From: Anaerostipes sp. 992a
Lineage (GTDB): Bacteria; Bacillota; Clostridia; Lachnospirales; Lachnospiraceae
Direction of reading: 5' to 3'
NCBI RefSeq assembly: GCF_001940245.1
Contig: NZ_MJIG01000003.1
Location: forward strand, 406,001-470,000
DNA length: 64,000 bases
The notes under the pieces were generated by a model. The model was not told where the DNA came from and ran no database searches. It was given only the letters and a program-made list of their open reading frames with translations. This document shows, in pieces, positions 9,504 to 17,835 of the stretch. The translations under genes were made by a program, and so were the position numbers. Position 1 is the first letter of the stretch, and each line of letters starts with the position of its first letter.

Positions 9504-10263
9504 ACTGGTCACCACCTGTCGCAAGTAATGTGAGGGTATCGGAAATAATCTGGTACAAGCTCTCATTGCTATTGTTGCCACGGTAAATTTGGTGGAATAC
9601 TTGGCCATCTTTAATAAATAAGACGCGGCTTGCGTGGCTGGCTGCTTTTGTGGAATGGGTTACCATTAAAATGGTCTGTCCATCTGCATTCACCTGATTA
9701 AACAGACGTAAAAGATCATCTGTAGAACGGGAATCCAGTGCACCTGTTGGCTCATCGGCCAGGATCAGCTTTGGATTAGTGATCAGGGCTCTGGCTACGG
9801 CTGCCCGCTGTTTTTGTCCTCCGGATACCTCGTAGGGGTATTTACTTAGAATATCGAAAATACCAAGCTTTCTTGCGATTGGCTGTAATCGTGCATTCAT
9901 TTCTTCGTATTTTTTTCCTGAAAGGACCAGAGGCAGGAAGATATTATCCTGAATTGTAAAATTATCCAGAAGGTTAAAATCCTGAAATACAAATCCAAGG
10001 TTATCCCGTCGGAAGGAGGAAAGTTCCTTTTCTCTGAGTGTAGCAAGGTTTTTTCCATCCAGAAAGACTTCTCCACTGGTAGGTTGATCCAATGCAGCTA
10101 ATATGTTTAAAAGTGTGGTCTTTCCAGAACCGGATTCCCCCATGATCGCTACGTATTCTCCCGAATCTACAGAGAAGCAAACATTGGAAAGCGCCTGAAC
10201 CTGATTGCCGCCAAAGCGGGTGCTGTATATTTTTTTTAAATGATTGACTTCTAAAATTGTCAT
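9496..10263 (-). CDS. BceA-type ABC transporter ATP-binding protein
   Basis: 255 residues. Walker A GESGSGKTT is at 42-50, the Q-loop region is FVFQDFNLL, the signature VSGGQKQR is near 145 and Walker B LILADEPTGALD near 165, with the H-loop in VTHST. All catalytic motifs are intact. The sequence belongs to the MacB/LolD/BceA group that partners FtsX-type permeases. AAGGAGG lies about 8 bases upstream of the ATG. The neighbouring permease is its partner. Confidence 0.93.
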   Translation of the reverse strand: MTILEVNHLKKIYSTRFGGNQVQALSNVCFSVDSGEYVAIMGESGSGKTTLLNILAALDQPTSGEVFLDGKNLATLREKELSSFRRDNLGFVFQDFNLLDNFTIQDNIFLPLVLSGKKYEEMNARLQPIARKLGIFDILSKYPYEVSGGQKQRAAVARALITNPKLILADEPTGALDSRSTDDLLRLFNQVNADGQTILMVTHSTKAASHASRVLFIKDGQVFHQIYRGNNSNESLYQIISDTLTLLATGGDQYE

Positions 10264-10285
10264 TTGATATGACCTCCTTTTCTTT

Positions 10286-10357
10286 TGACTTAACTATAGC
10301 AAAAGAATGGACTGGCAGACATCGATTCATGTGACAGAGGGAACTGTCAATGTGACA
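10286..10357 (-). promoter_or_regulatory. Promoter and inverted-repeat operator of the BceAB-like operon
   Basis: On the minus strand TATAGT (10298-10293) is a good -10, but there is no good -35. Upstream lie two overlapping inverted repeats: TGACAG-AGGGAA-CTGTCA (10332-10349) and TGTCA-ATG-TGACA (10345-10357). A weak -35 plus upstream dyads fits activation by the adjacent OmpR-type regulator, as in BceR-controlled promoters. The regulator assignment is inferred. Confidence 0.6.
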
Positions 10358-10385
10358 TTTTTGTAAGGTGTTGATGGTTGACGGA

Positions 10386-11390
10386 TCATTCTGGAACCAA
10401 AGGACTTTTATACAGGTCCAAGGATACGGTAGTTCCTTTACCAACAACTGAAGAAATCTGTATAGAACAGCATAATTTATCCGCTGCTCGTTTGCATAGA
10501 TACAGGCCGATACCAGTAGATGTTTTCTCGGAATGGCCATTGTATCCGGTAAAGCCACGCTCAAAAATACGGGGAAGGTCCTCTGAAGCGATTCCAATTC
10601 CAGTATCAGTAATCGTGAGCACCTGATGTTGGTCCACCTCGATCTTAATTTCTCCTTGGTCGGTATACTTAATGGCATTGGACAAGAGCTGTTCAATAAT
10701 AAAAGATAACCATTTTTCATCGGTTAAGACAATCTGATCCGTGCCGGCATAGGAAAGACGAAGTTTTTTTCGGATAAAGGAAGGAGCATACTTTCGAATG
10801 GATTGGCGGATGATAGAATCTAAGGAATGCTCCTGAAAGATAAAGTCAGAAGAACTTTCATCCAGTCGAATGTAAGATAAGACCATCTCTACATATTGTT
10901 CGATTCGAAATAATTCATTGGATAATTCTTTGTGTTCTTTGGTATCCTCCAGTTGGAGGATCAATCGCATGACGGAGATGGGGATTTTGATCTGGTGTGC
11001 CCATGTACTATAATAATCGAGCATATCCTGAGTTTTGGCCTGCTGGCTGGTAATCTCTTCTGTGCGGATTTTTTGCAGATTCCAAAGCATTTCCTGATAG
11101 AGCAGCTCTATTTGACTGGAGGAATCTGGAAATTTGTTAGGAAAAATAGGAAGGTTTTCCTTTACCTCCGAAAGTTTTCGGTACTTTTGACAGTACTGAT
11201 AAAAGTGGATGATACAGATGATCAGTCCGAAGAAGAGGCAAAGAACAAAAGCGTAGACAAAGACTTCCAGTGTGATGCGATAGAGATAAAGAATCAACGC
11301 AAAAATTCCTTCAAAAAGAAGAAAGAAGATACCCATTAAAGCATATTGCCGTATATATTGTTTGAAAAGTGATGCGATAGAGATATGCAT
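10386..11390 (-). CDS. BceS-type intramembrane-sensing histidine kinase
   Basis: 334 residues. Two membrane segments (about 18-37 and 42-63) are joined by only a few residues, so there is no extracellular sensor; this is the hallmark of kinases that read the state of their ABC transporter. The phospho-acceptor is His132 in WAHQIKIP. The N-box QLLSNAIKYT and the G-boxes DTGIGIA and STGIGLYL are present. It follows the response regulator by 15 bases and precedes the transporter genes. Confidence 0.93.
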   Translation of the reverse strand: MHISIASLFKQYIRQYALMGIFFLLFEGIFALILYLYRITLEVFVYAFVLCLFFGLIICIIHFYQYCQKYRKLSEVKENLPIFPNKFPDSSSQIELLYQEMLWNLQKIRTEEITSQQAKTQDMLDYYSTWAHQIKIPISVMRLILQLEDTKEHKELSNELFRIEQYVEMVLSYIRLDESSSDFIFQEHSLDSIIRQSIRKYAPSFIRKKLRLSYAGTDQIVLTDEKWLSFIIEQLLSNAIKYTDQGEIKIEVDQHQVLTITDTGIGIASEDLPRIFERGFTGYNGHSEKTSTGIGLYLCKRAADKLCCSIQISSVVGKGTTVSLDLYKSPLVPE

Positions 11391-11405
11391 TGTATGCCTG
11401 CCTTT

Positions 11406-12077
11406 CTATTCGATGATATAACCGGTTCCTATCTTAGTCTGGATAAAATGATCCAGACCAATAGAAGATAATTTCTTACGAAGTCGGGTAATATTCACGG
11501 TCAGTGTATTTTCTTCTACATAAGAATCGATTTCCCAAAGCTTCATCATCAGAGTATCTCTGCTGACAACCTTTCCCTTTTGTTCCATCAGTGTCTGCAG
11601 AATACGAAAATCATTTCTTGTCAGATCAAGTCGCTGTCCCTGATAAGTCAATGTAGTGTCATTTAGGTTTAAGATTGCTCCTTTGTGTTCTAAGACAGGA
11701 ATCTTCCCAGACATATCATAAGTACGTCTTAACATTGCCTGAAGTTTTGCAGTTAGCACATTGGTGTCAAACGGCTTGGAGATAAAATCATCGCCTCCCA
11801 TATTCATTGCCATAACAATGTTCATATTGTCGTCAGCAGAAGAGAGAAATACCACAGGAACATTGGAAATCTTTCGGATTTCACTGCACCAATAGTATCC
11901 ATTATAAAATGGAAGAATAATATCTACCAATACCAGATGAGGATCAAAATCGGTAAATGCTTTGATCACATGCTGGAAATCTTTCACACAGTGTACTTCA
12001 TTTCCCCAAGATTCCAGTTGCTGTTTTAAAATTTGTGCGATGGAGGCGTCGTCTTCAATAATTAATATCTTGTGCAT
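11406..12077 (-). CDS. OmpR-family response regulator (BceR-like)
   Basis: 223 residues: a receiver domain with acidic pair E8-D9-D10, phospho-acceptor Asp52 in LVLVDIILP and a conserved Lys in SKPFD, then an OmpR/PhoB winged helix C-terminus (about 125-220). It is the first gene of the regulator-kinase-ATPase-permease set and the probable activator of the promoter before the ATPase gene. Confidence 0.93.
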   Translation of the reverse strand: MHKILIIEDDASIAQILKQQLESWGNEVHCVKDFQHVIKAFTDFDPHLVLVDIILPFYNGYYWCSEIRKISNVPVVFLSSADDNMNIVMAMNMGGDDFISKPFDTNVLTAKLQAMLRRTYDMSGKIPVLEHKGAILNLNDTTLTYQGQRLDLTRNDFRILQTLMEQKGKVVSRDTLMMKLWEIDSYVEENTLTVNITRLRKKLSSIGLDHFIQTKIGTGYIIE

Positions 12078-12224
12078 ACTATTTCCTCGTTTCTACTCGA
12101 TATATTCTATCATATTCAATGCTCTTATCATAACAAAAAATACCTGAAATTTCCACAGTAGGGAAAAAGGCTTAAGAAGATTGGCAAAAAAATGAAAAAA
12201 TCTTTTAAAAATCTAAAAAAGTAC

Positions 12225-12253
12225 TTGCATTTTGAAAAAAAGGATGTTATTAT
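12225..12253 (+). promoter_or_regulatory. Promoter of the tRNA-Leu gene
   Basis: TTGCAT (12225-12230), 17 bases, TATTAT (12248-12253), about 40 bases upstream of the mature tRNA 5' end. Confidence 0.7.
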
Positions 12254-12292
12254 AGCATAGTGCTTTGAAGAGAGTAAAAATAATAAGGATAT

Positions 12293-12377
12293 GCAGTTGT
12301 GGCGGAATGGCAGACGCGCTAGATTCAGGTTCTAGTGCCCGCTTAAGGGCGTGTGAGTTCGACTCTCATCAACTGCA
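12293..12377 (+). tRNA. tRNA-Leu, anticodon CAG
   Basis: An 85-base cloverleaf with a long variable arm. The acceptor stem is GCAGTTG/CAACTGC with discriminator A. The anticodon stem CTAGA/TCTAG encloses TTCAGGT, giving anticodon CAG. The T arm carries GTTCGACTC. The 3' CCA is not encoded. A short reading frame crossing it is spurious. Confidence 0.96.
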
Positions 12378-12384
12378 TTGGAAG

Positions 12385-12424
12385 CGGTTTTTAGTAACGT
12401 TTGAGTTGCTGGAAGCCGTTTTTT
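12385..12424 (+). terminator. Terminator of the tRNA-Leu transcript
   Basis: CGGTTTTTAGTAA pairs with TTGCTGGAAGCCG over 13 positions, four of them U-G pairs, with an 8-base loop and a following T6 run. Confidence 0.75.
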
Positions 12425-12482
12425 GTTATATAAAGAAATTCTTTGAAGTATATAAAAAATTCTGAAAAAAAGATAAACTCTA

Positions 12483-12510
12483 TTGACAAGTACCTTCCGA
12501 GTGTTATAAT
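12483..12510 (+). promoter_or_regulatory. Promoter of the flavodoxin-like gene
   Basis: Consensus TTGACA (12483-12488) and TATAAT (12505-12510) with a 16-base spacer. The CIRCE element begins 14 bases after the -10. Confidence 0.85.
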
Positions 12511-12523
12511 CATTTAACAATGA

Positions 12524-12550
12524 TTAGCACTCAATGAAGATGAGTGCTAA
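12524..12550 (+). promoter_or_regulatory. CIRCE operator upstream of the flavodoxin-like gene
   Basis: TTAGCACTC, nine bases, GAGTGCTAA: a second perfect CIRCE in the window, placed just after the transcription start as at lon. It implies HrcA repression of the downstream gene. Confidence 0.95.
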
Positions 12551-12607
12551 CAAAAACAGCTATGATGAATTGTTTATGAAGAAATAATAATATTAGGAGG
12601 GATACTT

Positions 12608-13117
12608 ATGAAGTATGCAGTCATCTATCAGTCCAGAAGTGGTAATACACGATTGATTGCGGAACGTATTTATCAAACATTGGATACGAGTGAGAAAGAG
12701 CTGATTGATCTAGATATTACATCCGAAGTACCAAAAGCAGATGTTTATTTTGTTGGCTTTGGAGTGCATGATTATTTTTGCAGCATTCATGTACTCAATG
12801 CATTGGATCAGATTACTTCTGGAAGGATTGGATTATTTGCCACCTGTGGTTACCTGCCTGCCGAGCAATATAAGGCGAATTTGGAAAAGCGTCTGGATGT
12901 GTGGATGCCGGAAGGGGTAGACTATCTGGGTATGTTCTTATGTCAGGGAAAGGTTGAGGCGGATCAGAAAAAGAAAATGATAGAACAACTTCCTGATCGT
13001 GAGAAAGAGTTAAAACATATGTTTAAGATTGGAAAAACACATCCGGATCAGGAGGATTTGGAAGAGGCAGAAGATTTTGCAATGGCAATTTTAGAAAAGA
13101 TAGAAGGTCTCGCATAA
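12608..13117 (+). CDS. Flavodoxin-like protein under HrcA control
   Basis: 169 residues. The N-terminus has a beta strand and the FMN phosphate-binding loop QSRSGNTR (about 9-16), followed by alternating strands and helices and a second loop at ATCGYLP, as in flavodoxin-fold electron carriers. It probably binds FMN and shuttles electrons in the cytosol. The ATG follows AGGAGGG. A consensus promoter plus CIRCE places it in the HrcA stress regulon, which is unusual for a flavodoxin. Its redox partner cannot be deduced: no reductase lies beside it. Confidence 0.85.
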   Translation: MKYAVIYQSRSGNTRLIAERIYQTLDTSEKELIDLDITSEVPKADVYFVGFGVHDYFCSIHVLNALDQITSGRIGLFATCGYLPAEQYKANLEKRLDVWMPEGVDYLGMFLCQGKVEADQKKKMIEQLPDREKELKHMFKIGKTHPDQEDLEEAEDFAMAILEKIEGLA

Positions 13118-13219
13118 AGGAATTGATGACAATAGGGCTTAGTCAGAGCTATAATAAAGAAGACTATTTGTAATCAGTTGTAAATTTCACAGAAGCAGGA
13201 GTTTGGTATAGGGAATATC

Positions 13220-14124
13220 ATGGATTATGTAGAGTGGAGAGGGGATTTGACCTTTGCACAGTCACCGTTTAATGAAGTGGACAATTTGATTTTGTCCTGT
13301 TTATCCTATGTTCGGTTGGAGGGAGTAGATGCCATCGGATTTGGACAGCATCGGCCGCTGTGGCAGGTATCCAGACGATTTCAAGATGTTCTAGTGGAAA
13401 ATTATATTAGTATTATTGAAGACAAGATGGTGACACAGTTTGCGATGCTGGAAATCATCCTGGGAGATGGAACGTCATATCTTGCATTTCGTGGAACAGA
13501 TGATACTTTAACAGGGTGGAAAGAAGATTTCTATCTTACCAAAGGCGGAATGCCTGCAGGAGAAGCAGCGGTTACATATCTAAATCAGATTGGATCAGAA
13601 AGTTCGTATGATCTGAGGATTGGGGGGCATTCCAAAGGAGGTTATCAGGAATGCTTTCTAAATTTTATCGATATATACCGGAAGAGTCAATTGTGGGTAT
13701 GCTCTTTGAACATTCGGTACATCCTGTCGTCGTAAAAAGCGTTCAGAAAGGGGTACTGCAGCACAATGGATTTACCTGGGAGGTATTGGGACCATCATTT
13801 GAATATGCAGAAGAACTGAGTAAGAAATCAAAAAGGTTCCATTTTCTTTTTCATGATTGTCTGGATGGAATTGCGCCAGAGCAGCACGAAATGGTAATCG
13901 AAGACTTTTTCGCTGTTTTGACGGCCACTGGAGCATCCATGTTGAGCGAAATTTACGAGGGTGGATTTAAGAATTTGAGGGTGATGATCAAACAGATTGA
14001 ATTTCTGCATCCAGAAACGAGAGAAATCGTAACGGAATTGATATGGAATCTTATGCTTGGACGAGTGAAACTGGAGGAGAAGCAGGGCGAGAGGACTGAT
14101 ATTGAGAAATATCAGGAGAACTAA
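13220..14124 (+). pseudogene. Broken DUF2974 (Mbeg1-like) hydrolase gene
   Basis: Two reading frames together resemble one DUF2974 protein, an alpha/beta-hydrolase-like family of unknown function. The first (13220 to about 13650) has the lipase-like nucleophile motif GGHSKGG. The second (from about 13650 to 14124) carries the C-terminal half, including a VVKSVQKGVLQHN segment. At the junction the stretch that normally follows SKGG (usually beginning NLA) is missing, and the sequence resumes at GYQE. There one A is also missing (GAATG where GAAATG is expected), shifting the frame. So there is both an internal deletion and a 1-base frameshift. Function is presumably lost. Confidence 0.8.
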
Positions 14125-14153
14125 AAACAGGCGAAAATTTGGCCTGTTTTTGA
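14123..14153 (+). terminator. Terminator after the DUF2974 pseudogene
   Basis: AAAAACAGGC pairs with GCCTGTTTTT around a 9-base loop; the 3' arm supplies the U-run. Confidence 0.85.
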
Positions 14154-14206
14154 TATGTGCGCCTAGCGGCACACGTTTCTTAAGGGTTAAAATAATATTG
14201 ACAATA

Positions 14207-14719
14207 TCATAGGTTGTTTGCAATCTGAAATTTTAAATTCCTTGGCTTTACATTGGGAAGGAACGGGAGTAGTATATGATCTGTGATTTTCGAGATTGTC
14301 TCATGGAAACTCTCAAAGCCGTAAACATCCTCGATTGTATCTGCAATATCCCTCTGGCTCATGCCTTTTGTGTACATTGCAAGAACCTTGTCTTCGATCC
14401 CGCTGACATCCCGTGTCCTTTTCGGGATGATTTGTGGGTTAAATGAGGCATCCCAATCCTTGGGAACACTGACTTGTACTTCGCCATAAGAGGTCTTGAC
14501 ATTTTTATCAATATATACGTTGCGGCGATTTTCTGTGGTCTTATATCCGTGATCATTGGATTCATACCCAAGGTGTGCGTCCATCTCTCCCTGCAGTATA
14601 GCTTCAAACATAGGACCCAAAATATCTTTGATAGCATCTTGCATATCTTCTTTATTCTGCGGTTTGTATTGTTCCATAATCATTCTGGCGATTGCTTCGT
14701 CTTTCAATTCTTGTTCCAT
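14207..14719 (-). pseudogene. IS256-family (Mutator-type) transposase, 5' fragment
   Basis: 170 residues match the N-terminal third of IS256 transposases: GEMDAHLGYE, then TTENRRN, YGEVQVSVPKD, GIEDKVLAMYTKGMSQRDI and a truncated end at ITDHILLPFLPNVK. The reading frame then runs through about 13 unrelated residues to a stop. All three catalytic acidic residues lie beyond the break, so it is inactive. The 5' end is fused to an IS1182-type remnant. Confidence 0.85.
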
Positions 14720-14865
14720 CTATAGCAATCAGCTTTCCATCAATTAATCCCCAACTCTTTAAAACAAGAGTTAAGTTTCTGTAAATCAAGTGATTCGACA
14801 TATGCATCAATAACACGAGCAGAACTATCATTATCAATTAACTCATCCAAAGATGTGGTTATCAT
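14720..14865 (-). pseudogene. IS1182-family transposase remnant
   Basis: From an ATG at 14865 the minus strand reads 41 residues containing TSLDELIDNDSSARVIDAYV, the N-terminal signature of IS1182/DDE transposases, and then stops at 14740. In a shifted frame it goes on with GLIDGKLIAIDG, a motif normally found well inside the same family. So both a deletion and a frameshift are present, and the remnant runs into the start of the IS256 fragment. It is inactive debris. Confidence 0.65.
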
Positions 14866-15060
14866 TCTTGTCTAGTTTCTATCTATACCAACAATATATG
14901 CCATAAAAAAGCACCTATAATACCAGATATTGTATTTTTGTTATAGCGTATATCATAATTCTTAGACAGTCTGGCGTACGGTGCTGTGAGAGGACGGGAG
15001 CTAATTACTCCCTCCTACTCAATCCTGTGTATTGCTACTCAATATGGTAGAAATGAAAAA

Positions 15061-15393
15061 CTAATATTTATATTCAATAATTTTTTTTAATATAAAAAGT
15101 AGTTTTTTTTGATCTTGTAGTGATTGCTGGCATATAATTTGATAACATTCACTGGCAACAGGATCTTCAAAATTTGTAGTTACAATGTGAACAAACAAAT
15201 GTTCCATTGGATATTGTAGTGCAATGCATATTTTTTCAACACTTTCTAGTGTTGCATTTTTCTCCCCTCGTTCTAATTGCCCAATATAAGTTGGATGAAG
15301 GCCTGCTTTTTCAGCAGTATATTCTTGACTCCATCCATGTTCCATCCTCTTGGCTCTAAGGCGTTCGCCAATGATTTTTGTAATATTTGACAT
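15061..15393 (-). CDS. XRE-family helix-turn-helix regulator
   Basis: 110 residues. An N-terminal lambda-repressor-like HTH (about 6-65) includes SQEYTAEKAGLHPTYIGQLE and the typical GEKNATLESVEKIC continuation. A short C-terminal helical region follows. GGAGG precedes the ATG. It is divergent from the FHA signalling cluster. A palindrome at its promoter, ATACT-ATA-AGTAT, recurs in variant form at two sites facing the cluster, so it is the likely local regulator and its own repressor. Confidence 0.85.
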   Translation of the reverse strand: MSNITKIIGERLRAKRMEHGWSQEYTAEKAGLHPTYIGQLERGEKNATLESVEKICIALQYPMEHLFVHIVTTNFEDPVASECYQIICQQSLQDQKKLLFILKKIIEYKY

Positions 15394-15740
15394 AAGAACA
15401 ATACCTCCAATTGTTATAATACAATACTATAAGTATAAAAAAATATATGAAACAGGCTATTAATATTTAAAAAAGGAGAAGAATACTATAAATATTATAG
15501 AGTGAAAAAAAATATGGATAGTTTACTTATATATTTAGATTTAAAGAGGGTGTTATAAGATTATCAAAATAGATAATCTTGTGACACTCTTTTTTGAACT
15601 TAGTATATCAGCAATCAGTATCGTTTTATGGTGAAAATTGGGAAAACAAATAAAGTCTATTGATATTTAAGAAAACAAATGATATACTATAAATATTATT
15701 AGAAAGAATTAACTAGTGAAAAAATAAAGAAATAATTAGG
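15394..15740 (+). promoter_or_regulatory. Divergent control region of the XRE gene and the FHA cluster
   Basis: This 347-base gap holds three related sites: ATACTATAAGTAT (15424-15436), ATACTATAAATAT (15483-15495) and the same again (15684-15696). Sites two and three are each embedded in an imperfect direct repeat of about 45 bases (15457-15501 and 15655-15702), each resembling a promoter. The second copy is TTGATA (15660-15665), 17 bases, TATACT (15683-15688), 53 bases before the first cluster gene. The first copy, TTAATA (15460-15465), has a weaker -10. Between them is a terminator-like hairpin. Assigning the sites to the XRE protein is inference. Confidence 0.6.
15543..15595 (+). terminator. 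Terminator hairpin inside the control region
   Basis: AAGATTATC pairs with GATAATCTT. The stem extends outward, after a small bulge, through GTGT/ACAC and AAAGAG/CTCTTT, and is followed by T-rich sequence. It would end a transcript of about 100 bases started at the first promoter copy. No clear reading frame lies in that stretch. Confidence 0.65.
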
Positions 15741-16184
15741 ATGGGGAAGAAGTTGGCAGTTGTACGATGTGTAAACGGGCATTTTTATGAAAATGAAAAA
15801 TATTTAGAATGTCCATATTGCAAAGGAATTCTTTTAGAAAAAGGTGTTCATATCGATTTTCATGAAAACGATAAAAATACTCAGAAACAATATATTACTG
15901 GATGGTTAGTAGGGATTAAGGGCATATTGAAAGGAAAAGATTATAGAATTTTTAATAGTATAAATACAATAGAAATAAATGGATGTGACATTGTAATTTT
16001 ATATGAAGAAGAGAAGAATAAATTTTATTTGTTTTCAAATAGTAAAGAAATAGTCTATCGAAATAGTTTGCCAGTGTATGAAACAGTATCGTTGGAGGAA
16101 GGAGATATATTGGAAATTTCTGAAGAGCAATATGAGTTTGTTGCATTTTGCAAAGGTGAGAAGCGATGGGAAATAGAATCATAA
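15741..16184 (+). CDS. Zinc-ribbon protein with a degenerate FHA-like domain
   Basis: 147 residues, first gene of the island. The N-terminus has CVNGHFYENEKYLECPYC, a CxNGHxY...CPxC knuckle likely to bind zinc. After GWLVGIKG (about 53-60) comes a beta-rich stretch aligned with the FHA domain of the paralogue at 19965. The phosphothreonine-binding residues (GR, the S..H pair and the late Asn) are not visible. It may be a non-phospho-binding paralogue or scaffold. Its last 19 bases overlap the vWA gene, implying coupled translation. Confidence 0.75.
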   Translation: MGKKLAVVRCVNGHFYENEKYLECPYCKGILLEKGVHIDFHENDKNTQKQYITGWLVGIKGILKGKDYRIFNSINTIEINGCDIVILYEEEKNKFYLFSNSKEIVYRNSLPVYETVSLEEGDILEISEEQYEFVAFCKGEKRWEIES

Positions 16185-17821
16185 GAGTTATTTGCATACT
16201 CTTTTTTTCTTTTTTTTTCACTGTTGAAACTTGGGGAGAGGGAGAGAGTTACATAGAACAGGTTTTTATCAATATGCCCAAAATCGATATCTATCTTCAT
16301 GGGCAATCTAATGTAGAGAATTCAGATATAAAGGCGTATTTGGATAAAAAGGTATTGTCTTTGTCAAATGTTGAAAAATTCAATAAGGAAAAAAGCAACT
16401 GTCAGTATTATTTTTTAGTGGATATTTCAGCTTCTATTCCAGATTCAGAGTTTATAAAGATAAAAGAAGAATTAGGAAAATTTTCGAACCAATTAGGAAA
16501 AGCAGAAACATGGACTTTGATTTCGTTTGGGAATACAGGAACAGTAGTTTTTAAAGAAAAAAAAGCATTCTATAATGCCAAAAAAGTGATAGAAAAGTTG
16601 GAAAATAACGATGCCAATACAGTGCTGTTTAAAACGTTGATGGATGTAGCCGGAATGGTTGATCGTACAAAGGATCAAAGAGTAATTTTGGTTTTGATTA
16701 CAGATGGCGAAGATTTTTCTAAAGGAGTTGCTACGAAGGAAGAAGCATTCAAATGTTTAAAGAAAAAAAATATTCCAGTATATGCTCAAGGAATTGAAAC
16801 GGAAGAAAAGAATAATGTACAAAACTTAAATTCTTTGGGAGAATTTGCAAGAAAAACAGGAGGGGCCTACGAAAAATTTTCATCTTTTGGCAAATTAAAA
16901 AAGAATTTAGATAGGACGACAATCGTAACTTTTCAAAATAAAAATAACGTAGTCTCTCATAAAGAAGAAAAATTACGAGTTGAAATAAAGAAATTTGGTT
17001 TAAATGAAGAAGTAATAGTAATTCCAGAAAACTACCAAAAAAGTAAGCAGAAACTATGCATAAAATCGGTGACTAAAAAAACAGAAAACCAGTTGGAGAT
17101 AGTTTTTAATCAAGATGTATTATATGCAGATAAGATAAATAGTTATGATATCCAATATAAAAATAAAAAAGGAATAGCGGTAAAGGAGGCCGTTTATCAA
17201 AAAGAAAAACATAGAGCTATTCTTACATTGGATGAAAAAATATATTCAGGGATTTATAACATTCAATGTATAAATGTAAAATCCAATACGATGGAGCAAG
17301 TGAGGTGTCCAAGTTATACTGTAAAATTGATAGGAATCAATCCATATTTAAAATATATGGTATTATTTTTAAGTATTATAAGTGTATGTGGAATTTTTGG
17401 AATTATATTATGGATGGTGATTCGTAGGAACCATGGAATAATAGTTGCAAATAGAAAAATCTATTCGGAAAAGCAATTAGATTATAAAAATCAACATGTT
17501 TTTATTTATAGTGAAAAAGAATATAAAATACGTGTAACGTTGTCTATATATAAAGAGATGATATTTTTAAAAGATATAACGGTGGATTTGATTCAAAGTA
17601 TTATTGTAGGAAGAAATCAAACATCAGATATTTATTTTGATGATGAGTATATGTCCAGACAGCATTTTGCAATCGAGAATCGTAAAGGAAATTTATATTT
17701 AATAAATCTGTCTGAAAGTAATGGAACAAAAGTTAATGGAATTGAAATATGGAAGGAACAGAAATTAAGGCCTAATGATAGAGTCAGTGCTGGGGAATAT
17801 GTGTTCATTATTAAATTTTAA
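16166..17821 (+). CDS. Transmembrane protein: extracellular vWA domain and cytosolic FHA domain
   Basis: 551 residues. A signal peptide or anchor (about 5-24) leads to a vWA domain (about 80-260). Its metal-binding (MIDAS) site looks complete: DISAS with Asp86, Ser88 and Ser90, a Thr in NTVLFKTLMD, and an Asp in LITDGED. A beta-rich region follows (about 300-400), then a membrane helix (about 400-422). The C-terminal FHA domain (about 470-551) has VGRN, SRQH and SNGTKVNG, all the phosphopeptide-binding elements. The topology suggests a receptor that binds a ligand or adhesive partner outside and a phosphothreonine protein inside. Confidence 0.85.
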   Translation: MGNRIIRVICILFFSFFFTVETWGEGESYIEQVFINMPKIDIYLHGQSNVENSDIKAYLDKKVLSLSNVEKFNKEKSNCQYYFLVDISASIPDSEFIKIKEELGKFSNQLGKAETWTLISFGNTGTVVFKEKKAFYNAKKVIEKLENNDANTVLFKTLMDVAGMVDRTKDQRVILVLITDGEDFSKGVATKEEAFKCLKKKNIPVYAQGIETEEKNNVQNLNSLGEFARKTGGAYEKFSSFGKLKKNLDRTTIVTFQNKNNVVSHKEEKLRVEIKKFGLNEEVIVIPENYQKSKQKLCIKSVTKKTENQLEIVFNQDVLYADKINSYDIQYKNKKGIAVKEAVYQKEKHRAILTLDEKIYSGIYNIQCINVKSNTMEQVRCPSYTVKLIGINPYLKYMVLFLSIISVCGIFGIILWMVIRRNHGIIVANRKIYSEKQLDYKNQHVFIYSEKEYKIRVTLSIYKEMIFLKDITVDLIQSIIVGRNQTSDIYFDDEYMSRQHFAIENRKGNLYLINLSESNGTKVNGIEIWKEQKLRPNDRVSAGEYVFIIKF

Positions 17822-17835
17822 ATGGGGAGAACAAT

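Noticed and set aside
10001-10720. 239-codon minus-strand frame overlapping the kinase and ATPase genes
   Set aside because: It is a shifted frame of two well-supported genes and has no recognisable protein features.
12265-12465. Short reading frame across tRNA-Leu
   Set aside because: It overlaps the tRNA and its terminator, and has no ribosome-binding site.
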